Position numbers and translations under genes: made by a program
Assembly (NCBI GenBank): GCA_019421105.1
Contig: JAHZFY010000030.1
Coordinates: 1 to 7,031, forward strand
Source: a bacterium
GTDB lineage: Bacteria; Bacillota_I; Bacilli_A; RFN20; CAG-826
Direction of reading: 5' to 3'
DNA: 7,031 nucleotides
The notes under the pieces: model-generated
Told to the model about the DNA's origin: nothing
Databases searched by the model: none
The model's input: only the letters and a program-made list of their open reading frames with translations
In this document: positions 1 through 4,954 of the stretch, one piece after another
How the letters are laid out: each line of letters begins with the position of its first letter
How positions within the stretch are numbered: the stretch's first letter is position 1

Positions 1-1
1 T

Positions 2-946
2 ACAGTTGAAAAACAAATTGAAGCATTAAATTCCTTGGGCATATATTTAAAAACTTTAAATGGTAATGGCTTATATCCAATTAGTGAATCCGCAAATAAT
101 GTTGTAGAAATATTAAAACAACAATTGTTTTTTCATAATGTTATTATTCATTTAGAGACCCATGTCATCGATTATAAACTTCAAGATAATCAAATATCTT
201 TATTAACCAATAAAGGAGTGTATTTATTGGATAAATTAATCATCGCAACTGGTGGTACATCTTCTTTTAATTTAGGCAGCGATGGAAACTTTGTTGAAAC
301 AATTAAAAAACATGGCTATCAATTTAAAGACTTTCAACCAGGATTATGCCCAATTGTGGTTAAAGAAAATGTTAAATCATTATTTGGTCAAAGAATTAAA
401 GCAAATGTTAAATTGATTAAGGATAATCAAATAGTTTATCAAGAATCAGGTGAAGTTAATTTTAAAAAAGATGGTTTATCTGGCATAGTAATCATGAATC
501 TTGCTAGTGTAATTGCAAGAAGTAATAATCGACAATATAGAATTGCAATTTCTCCAAGCAATGAATTAAAAAAGCAAGAGTTTGTATTTTTAAATAAAAC
601 ACTTCCTAATCCTTTGATAAGTTACGCCAATAAAGAAATCGCGGATTATGTATTTAAATTATGCAACATCACTCCAAAATGCAATTTGAAAGAACAAGAA
701 GCAAATAAAATAATAAAAACATATAATAACTTAACTTTTAGTTTTGCTAAATTATACGATTTTAAGGACTCTCAGGTCTCAATTGGGGGAGTTATGATAA
801 ATAACCTAGATTTATCCAATATGTCCTCTAAAATTGAAAAAAACGTATATTTTATTGGCGAAACCGTAGATATAGATGGCTTATGTGGTGGATATAACAT
901 GAAATGGTGTTTATTATCCGCGTTGAAATTAAAAGATAACATTTAA
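2..946 (+). CDS. HI0933/BaiN-family FAD-dependent oxidoreductase, 5' end cut by window edge
   Basis: C-terminal 314 residues of a flavoprotein of the HI0933-like (YhiN/BaiN, 'aminoacetone oxidase family') group, whose members are usually about 390-420 residues. The frame is open back to base 2, and the residues before the first possible start codon (TVEKQIEALNS) fit the family, so the TTG at 35 is not a start and the true start lies outside the window. The N-terminal GxGxxG FAD-binding loop is therefore not seen. Family hallmarks visible are: GLYPIS near 65-82, the equivalent of the G-R-hydrophobic-F-P motif; LIIATGGTSSF at about 236-268, the second dinucleotide-fold motif; QPGLCPIVV at about 335-361; SIGGV at about 779-793; and the C-terminal FAD-contacting stretch YFIGETVDIDGLCGGYN at about 848-898. 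One member, BaiN of Clostridium scindens, is linked to bile-acid dehydroxylation, but most members have no assigned substrate, so none is proposed here. The enzyme is presumably cytoplasmic. It converges on the surface-protein genes and is functionally unrelated to them as far as can be seen. Confidence 0.9.
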   Translation, partial: TVEKQIEALNSLGIYLKTLNGNGLYPISESANNVVEILKQQLFFHNVIIHLETHVIDYKLQDNQISLLTNKGVYLLDKLIIATGGTSSFNLGSDGNFVETIKKHGYQFKDFQPGLCPIVVKENVKSLFGQRIKANVKLIKDNQIVYQESGEVNFKKDGLSGIVIMNLASVIARSNNRQYRIAISPSNELKKQEFVFLNKTLPNPLISYANKEIADYVFKLCNITPKCNLKEQEANKIIKTYNNLTFSFAKLYDFKDSQVSIGGVMINNLDLSNMSSKIEKNVYFIGETVDIDGLCGGYNMKWCLLSALKLKDNI

Positions 947-1010
947 TTTTTAGTGCATATTGCTTTTCATTATTTATTTTTCAATGTAAACTACAAACAC
1001 TCAACTATGG

Positions 1011-1046
1011 AATGTGAAGCGATTCGGGACGCTTCACATTTTCTTT
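1011..1046 (+). terminator. Rho-independent terminator after the oxidoreductase gene
   Basis: A perfect 11-bp stem (AATGTGAAGCG at 1011-1021 pairing with CGCTTCACATT at 1030-1040) encloses an 8-base loop (1022-1029). It is followed on the plus strand by a T-rich run, TTCTTT at 1041-1046, continuous with the T's of the stem. The run ends inside the stop codon of the convergent gene (1045-1047). On the minus strand the hairpin is followed by CCATAG, with no U-run, so it looks like an efficient terminator only for plus-strand transcription, although its stem may slow minus-strand polymerase. Confidence 0.9.
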
Positions 1047-3099
1047 AGAATACACGTTTCGTAGTGTTTTCTGCAGTTATAGAATGATCGATATCATTAA
1101 TATAAACTGTTCCTGCATCATCAATGCCATCAATCCTTAGATATTTAAGATTGCTTTTCGCAGTAATATAAAAGCACTTGACATTAGGGTCTAATAATAA
1201 TGTATCATTTATATTTGAATTTCTAATTTCATATCTTTTCAACATTCTAGCATTAGTTTTGTTGATATCATCACAAATCCAAATCTCAAAAACACCAACT
1301 TGAGGTTTGTACCACCAGTTTCCGCCATCATATGTTAAATTAATTTTTAATTCATTTGGTTCTGGGATTGGGAAAGAAAATCCTAGTTCTCCCACGTTAG
1401 ATATGTATATATTATTTGCTTTTAATACAGCTAATTGATTAGTCGCATTATCTATGCCCATTGCTTTAGATGCAACGTGTGTTGAATATGTCGTTTTTGA
1501 AATGTCTTTTAATATATTTTTCATGCTATCATCAAATGGTTTATTTCCATTTGCAAAAGAAAGTAAATCCGATGCATGTAAAATAATGCGTCCTGTATCC
1601 AATTCTCCTATACCTTCCATAGAAGAAACACTTGATGCAACATTATTATAATTAATTGTTGCGGTAGAAGTATTTCCTTCGCTTCTATAAATATTGCCCC
1701 CAAAATCACCATTTACGTTAAGATTTCCATTTAAAATAAATGAAGCAGCTTTCTCATTACTTGGATATTTATAACCTTCTTGATATGTTTTTGCTGGTCT
1801 ATTATCAGTAAAACTATTGTAAAAAATCACTTCTTTATTAAAGTTTAGTCCTACATCTTCATGGACATATAAAGTTGATCCGGTCATAAATTTCATTTTG
1901 GTATTAAAATTATATTCACCATCATATAAAGAAATATGATATTTCCAACTGATTGGATAAAAAGAGTTTTCTGTAGAAATAATGACAGGCTGAGATTTTG
2001 CAAAAGCTGTGCTTATCACAAGTGGGCCAGTATTCATACCACCTTGAATTATTATTAAAGTATCAGTGCCATTTTTTATTTGCCCGGTTGCATTATCATA
2101 TACGTTGCCATATTTCCATCTATTAGTGGTATAGCCAAATGGAGCAGGTCGGTATTCCATGGTAAAAATTGTTTGAGGATTTAATATAAATACTGCATTT
2201 GTTTTCCCAATTATTTTTGGTGTAGATATGTTGTGTTGCCCCTCTATTTTTCCAAGCACAGAAAGGTCTATGGCATCGCTATATATATGAACATAGCCAT
2301 ACGCTTCTACATCTCCACCTACATATTCAGTTTTTACATGAATATTTGGCATATCAAATCCTAAAAATGGTGAAATATCTAAACCAAAATAAGTATTAAC
2401 TGATGGACCACCCCATGAATCGTATATAACAAGATTTGAATACGTTTTTCCTTGTCCAACAACTGTGATTTTAGCTTCGGTGTCCAAAGATATTCTTTTT
2501 ATATATCCACCTTGTAAGTCTAGAGTTCCTCCGTTAACTAAAATAGAAGTATTGTTAGACATGCTAATTTGCGTATAGAAACCTGATGTATGACCAGTTA
2601 AACCATTACCATCTCTTCCAACTTGAGCAAGCAGTTTTAAACTTGCATTAGGATTGATAGTTATTCTAGATTCATCTTTTAAAATGATTTTATTTTTTAA
2701 ATTTTTAGTTTCATAAGATGCGTTTACATCCGCGAAATTGGCGTATGTAGCGCCCATCATAAATTCTCTTTCAAATTTGTTGACGTCATATAACAATGTG
2801 ACGTTTACATAAGAATCAATGGTTATGCTTTTTGAAATCGTATGGTCAATTCTTGGTAAAATATAAACTTCTTGTATGGAAGTAGGGCTTGCTAATGAAT
2901 TAGCAACTTTGATAGCTTTTTCTATTTCATAATATTTAATTGTTGGTTGAGATTTAATGTACGCTCTTTCGACTAAAGTATCATCTTTTGCTGGAGCCTC
3001 AAAAGATTTATTTTTAGATATCATCCATGAAGAATAAGCAGTGCCGATACTTATTAGACACAATAAAGAAGCGAGGATATATTTTTTAACTTTTATCAT
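1045..3099 (-). CDS. Large exported protein with beta-solenoid-like repeats (684 aa)
   Basis: No confident family name. The N-terminus is basic (MIKVKK), followed by a hydrophobic stretch at residues 8-22 and the motif GTAYSSW at 19-25, so the protein is exported or anchored by this segment. Residues 53-105 contain 'KYYEIEKAIKVAN', then 'VYILPRIDHTISKSITI', then 'VNVTLLYD'. Residues 138-201 are strand-rich with solenoid-like phrases (ITINPNASLKL, SILVNGGTLDLQGGYI). In my recollection this order occurs in exported beta-helical proteins of uncultured gut Firmicutes. Strand/Asn/Gly-rich sequence continues to about 575 (for example SFILNGNLNVNGDFGG at 453-468). The last 100 residues look like a separate beta-sandwich (LKINLTYDGGNWWYKPQVGVF). 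There is no LPXTG motif, C-terminal membrane helix or lipobox. The start is fixed by the TAATG overlap with the preceding gene and a GGGGGT ribosome site. It is probably co-transcribed and translationally coupled with the 224-residue exported protein. A structural or matrix role is inference. Confidence 0.8.
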   Translation of the reverse strand: MIKVKKYILASLLCLISIGTAYSSWMISKNKSFEAPAKDDTLVERAYIKSQPTIKYYEIEKAIKVANSLASPTSIQEVYILPRIDHTISKSITIDSYVNVTLLYDVNKFEREFMMGATYANFADVNASYETKNLKNKIILKDESRITINPNASLKLLAQVGRDGNGLTGHTSGFYTQISMSNNTSILVNGGTLDLQGGYIKRISLDTEAKITVVGQGKTYSNLVIYDSWGGPSVNTYFGLDISPFLGFDMPNIHVKTEYVGGDVEAYGYVHIYSDAIDLSVLGKIEGQHNISTPKIIGKTNAVFILNPQTIFTMEYRPAPFGYTTNRWKYGNVYDNATGQIKNGTDTLIIIQGGMNTGPLVISTAFAKSQPVIISTENSFYPISWKYHISLYDGEYNFNTKMKFMTGSTLYVHEDVGLNFNKEVIFYNSFTDNRPAKTYQEGYKYPSNEKAASFILNGNLNVNGDFGGNIYRSEGNTSTATINYNNVASSVSSMEGIGELDTGRIILHASDLLSFANGNKPFDDSMKNILKDISKTTYSTHVASKAMGIDNATNQLAVLKANNIYISNVGELGFSFPIPEPNELKINLTYDGGNWWYKPQVGVFEIWICDDINKTNARMLKRYEIRNSNINDTLLLDPNVKCFYITAKSNLKYLRIDGIDDAGTVYINDIDHSITAENTTKRVF

Positions 3100-3773
3100 T
3101 AAAATTCTACCCCCACAGACATATAAAATTGAATATTATCATTTGTTAATGCTTGAAAGACAGTGTCTTTAAAAGTTGAGCCATTAACAAAACCAGTTAA
3201 ATCAAAAAAATATGTGATTTCAAAATAAGCATATCTAGCTGTCTCTTTAAAATTTTGAAACACATATTCAGTATTTATTGAGTTTGAAAGTTTATTATTA
3301 GTGGATGATTGAGGAATCAATGATTTATCATCATCAAAATAATAATTTATTTTAGTTTCATTAGGCAAAATGTAATTATATATATCTAAACTTGAAGTAG
3401 CGGTATTCAAATGCGAAGAATTAGAAAATATTACTAACTCTTCAATTTCTTTTCCGTATAAGAACAATTCTTGAGTTCTACATGCATTAAGATTTAATTT
3501 TAAATTAAATTGTATATAACCTTTATTGTTAAACACACCATCGTATGCAAAACCTAATTCATTATATGGGCACATTTTAAATTCAATGGAACTATTGTGT
3601 GAACCAAAGTCGATATATTCGCCACTATTTTCAACTTCACCGACCATAATATTACCATTAGCTTCAGAAGGTATAATTACTCCGCCGATAGTTTCCCAAC
3701 TAGCAAAGCCTATTGTGATGATCGTGGTTAATGTAAGTGCTTGTAAAATAACAAATAAAGACGATTTAACCAT
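3099..3773 (-). CDS. Small exported protein, possible TasA/camelysin-like surface subunit (224 aa)
   Basis: Not recognised as a named family. The N-terminus (MVKSSLFVILQALTLTTIIT) is an export signal running into GFASW at residues 22-26. The Gly/Ala/Trp ending resembles the SipW-dependent signals of TasA and camelysin, which end near G-T-W/Y-A. The mature part is beta-rich with only two cysteines (68 and 98), close to a size that could form a disulfide, and ends in the strand-like IQFYMSVGVEF. The phrase NIMVGEVENSGEYIDFG at 41-57 is reminiscent of the region after TasA-type signals, but the resemblance is weak. There is no lipobox or LPXTG motif. ATG 3773 is the first start after an in-frame TAA upstream; no Shine-Dalgarno sequence precedes it. 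It is first in a two-gene unit with the 684-residue protein, which carries a similar signal, suggesting a shared export route and a shared structure. No sipW-like peptidase lies in the window. Confidence 0.75.
   Translation of the reverse strand: MVKSSLFVILQALTLTTIITIGFASWETIGGVIIPSEANGNIMVGEVENSGEYIDFGSHNSSIEFKMCPYNELGFAYDGVFNNKGYIQFNLKLNLNACRTQELFLYGKEIEELVIFSNSSHLNTATSSLDIYNYILPNETKINYYFDDDKSLIPQSSTNNKLSNSINTEYVFQNFKETARYAYFEITYFFDLTGFVNGSTFKDTVFQALTNDNIQFYMSVGVEF
3109..3114 (-). promoter_or_regulatory. Ribosome binding site at a TAATG coupled start
   Basis: The minus strand reads GGGGGT (3114-3109), 9 bases before the ATG at 3099-3097. It can pair with the CCUCC anti-Shine-Dalgarno sequence with one G-U wobble. 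It lies inside the last codons of the 224-residue gene, whose TAA stop (3101-3099) shares one base with the ATG. This arrangement fixes the start of the 684-residue gene and is typical of translational coupling. Confidence 0.6.
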
Positions 3774-3783
3774 AAACGTGTAT

Positions 3784-3812
3784 AGTTTATATTTTTATAA
3801 TAAAAATATCAA
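3784..3812 (-). promoter_or_regulatory. Candidate sigma-A-type promoter for the two-gene exported-protein unit
   Basis: On the minus strand TTGATA (3812-3807) is a good -35 match. TATAAA (3791-3786, spacer 15) or the weaker TAAACT (3789-3784, spacer 17) could serve as the -10. Either choice puts the transcription start only a few bases before the ATG at 3773, and no Shine-Dalgarno sequence is present there, so the message may be leaderless or nearly so. The region is extremely AT-rich, which makes such hexamers easy to find by chance; the position just downstream of a terminator supports it. Confidence 0.45.
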
Positions 3813-3824
3813 TATTTAATATTG
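3789..3824. repeat. Two abutting AT-rich palindromes in the promoter region
   Basis: Positions 3789-3809 form a 21-bp odd-centred palindrome: ATATTTTTAT, centre base 3799, then ATAAAAATAT. Positions 3810-3824 form a 15-bp odd-centred palindrome: CAATATT, centre base 3817, then AATATTG. They touch without a gap, and the candidate -35 hexamer straddles their junction. They could be operator half-sites for a dimeric regulator or simply AT-rich chance dyads. Confidence 0.55.
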
Positions 3825-3826
3825 TT

Positions 3827-3851
3827 AAAAAAAGAAGGGAAGAACCCTTCT
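3827..3851 (-). terminator. Rho-independent terminator after the lipoprotein gene
   Basis: On the minus strand AGAAGGG (3851-3845), loop TTCTT (3844-3840) and CCCTTCT (3839-3833) form a perfect 7-bp stem. A run of seven T's follows (3833-3827, the first being in the stem). The stem begins inside the TAG stop codon (3852-3850) of the lipoprotein gene. It separates the lipoprotein unit from the next minus-strand unit. Confidence 0.9.
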
Positions 3852-4953
3852 AGATTAATTCGTAATGTGCGTATAATGTCCAATCTTGCGTGACAGGTGT
3901 TGAATCAGTGAAATGACCTGTATTTGGGCCGATGACTTCATCAGTATACCAACCAATGAATTTATAACCATCTTTTTTAGCTAATGGCAATTTGATACAT
4001 TCGCCTTCATATACTTTATCTGCAACTGTATCATTTGGATTTACTGGTTCGCCACCCATAAAGTTGTAAGTGACGACATATTGTTGCTTATCTCCGCCTT
4101 CATTGCTTCCTGCACCTAATCTAATTTGGAACTTCCATCTACCATTTGGAGTGCCATCATTTATTTTTAAAAAGACATCACCTGTAAATGTATTAAAGTA
4201 AAAGTCACCAACTTTGCCTATTTCATTGCTAGGATCACCATTGCCATATAACCATTCATTAGTGGTTGGTTTATCAAATTCAATAGTGTCACTCATGCCA
4301 TTATCATAATAGATGGTAAGAATGTATTTATCTCCACGTTCGCTTGCTTCAATTAATGTGATACCGTTTCCCTTGTCACCTTTTGGAATGGTAAAGACGA
4401 CAGGTGGCATATCTAAATCAGTGAATGTAATAGTAGCGATGACATTGCCTTCCTCATCTTCTTTGATGCTTATTTCTTTAATGCCATTGCCTTCTTGTCC
4501 TTTTGGAATAGTGATAACTGTATCTTCTCTTCCATCGGTGTATGTAAAGGTTAAAACTTGGTCGCCATTTTCTAAAGTTTCAACTTTGACTTGTCCAATA
4601 CCGGCGCCTTTTTCACCTTTCATGACTGGTATGTAAAAGACATAATCTTCGATGGTTGGATCAGTAAAGATAATAGTGATTTTAACTCTAAGACCAACTT
4701 CGTCATATTCGCTTTTAACATCTTTAATGCCGTTTCCATCAATTCCTTTTGGAATGCTAAACACAACATCTGGGACAGTGTTATCCCCAAAAGAAATGGT
4801 GACGATAGTGTTTCCTTTATCATCGACTTTAGTGGTAACATCATCTATGAGATAATCACTACCTCCAAAAAAAGTGTTGCAACCTGTCAAAGATGTGGTT
4901 GCAAATAAAGCACAAGCGACTAATAATCCTTTAAATAAATGTTTCTTTTTCAT
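3850..4953 (-). CDS. Repeat-rich surface lipoprotein with C-terminal InlB B-repeat (367 aa)
   Basis: A membrane-anchored, surface-exposed lipoprotein. MKKKHLFKG is followed by a hydrophobic stretch and the lipobox LTGC with Cys25 as the lipidation site. Domains in order: five tandem beta-type repeats of about 40 residues (about 34-229), four of the junctions being Gly-rich hinges (GIDGNG, GEKGAG, GQEGNG, GDKGNG), usually preceded by IPKG; a module at 234-279 with W..GNGDP and GDFYFNTFTGDVF, a phrase known from collagen-like and phage-tail-associated proteins; an Asn/Gly linker; and at 291-367 a Listeria-Bacteroides (InlB B / Flg_new) repeat with YVVTYNFMGG, GYKFIGWYTD and the terminal WTLYAHY. 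The start is ATG 4953, not the in-frame ATG at 4974: the latter precedes the AGGAGG site and would add seven residues encoded over it. It follows the beta-helix gene by one base and ends at a strong terminator. Its sampled G+C (about 40%) is higher than much of the neighbouring coding sequence. Adhesion or partner display is a likely role; no ligand can be named. Confidence 0.85.
   Translation of the reverse strand: MKKKHLFKGLLVACALFATTSLTGCNTFFGGSDYLIDDVTTKVDDKGNTIVTISFGDNTVPDVVFSIPKGIDGNGIKDVKSEYDEVGLRVKITIIFTDPTIEDYVFYIPVMKGEKGAGIGQVKVETLENGDQVLTFTYTDGREDTVITIPKGQEGNGIKEISIKEDEEGNVIATITFTDLDMPPVVFTIPKGDKGNGITLIEASERGDKYILTIYYDNGMSDTIEFDKPTTNEWLYGNGDPSNEIGKVGDFYFNTFTGDVFLKINDGTPNGRWKFQIRLGAGSNEGGDKQQYVVTYNFMGGEPVNPNDTVADKVYEGECIKLPLAKKDGYKFIGWYTDEVIGPNTGHFTDSTPVTQDWTLYAHYELI
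4267..4854 (-). repeat. Five tandem ~40-codon repeats inside the lipoprotein gene
   Basis: Units are approximately 4854-4738, 4737-4609, 4608-4492, 4491-4372 and 4371-4267. The shared pattern is G-N-G-I, then a Lys/Glu-rich strand, then a [IL]T[IF]x[FY]xD strand, then D/P-V-V-F-x-IPKG. Spacing between hinges is 43, 39 and 40 residues. Divergence at the DNA level is substantial, so the array is an old duplication series rather than a freshly expanded one. The first and last units lack one flanking hinge. Confidence 0.8.
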
Positions 4954-4954
4954 T

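Noticed and set aside
35..37. TTG at 35 as the start of the oxidoreductase gene
   Set aside because: The frame is open to the window edge and upstream residues match the family, so the gene is simply cut.
947..1010. Small RNA or short gene between the convergent genes
   Set aside because: Only AT-rich sequence without an open frame with a ribosome site or any stable structure other than the terminator.
1454..1651. Plus-strand open frame inside the 684-residue gene
   Set aside because: Short antisense shadow with no ribosome site or domain.
3526..3819. Plus-strand open frame antisense to the 224-residue gene
   Set aside because: Entirely antisense to a supported coding region, runs through the promoter-like AT-rich spacer, and shows no protein-like features.
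4267..4854. Possible CRISPR-like or recombination repeat array
   Set aside because: The repeats are coding, in phase, divergent in sequence and about 120 bp long with no spacers; they are protein repeats.
4313..4908. Overlapping plus-strand open frames (4313-4636, 4591-4908, 4652-4855) and a minus-strand frame at 4620-4844 within the lipoprotein gene
   Set aside because: They lie on the opposite strand or out of frame to a well-supported repeat lipoprotein, have no ribosome sites or recognisable protein features, and mirror its repeat composition.
1045..4953. Sortase anchoring of the exported proteins
   Set aside because: No LPXTG-like motif followed by a hydrophobic segment and basic tail occurs at any of the C-termini.
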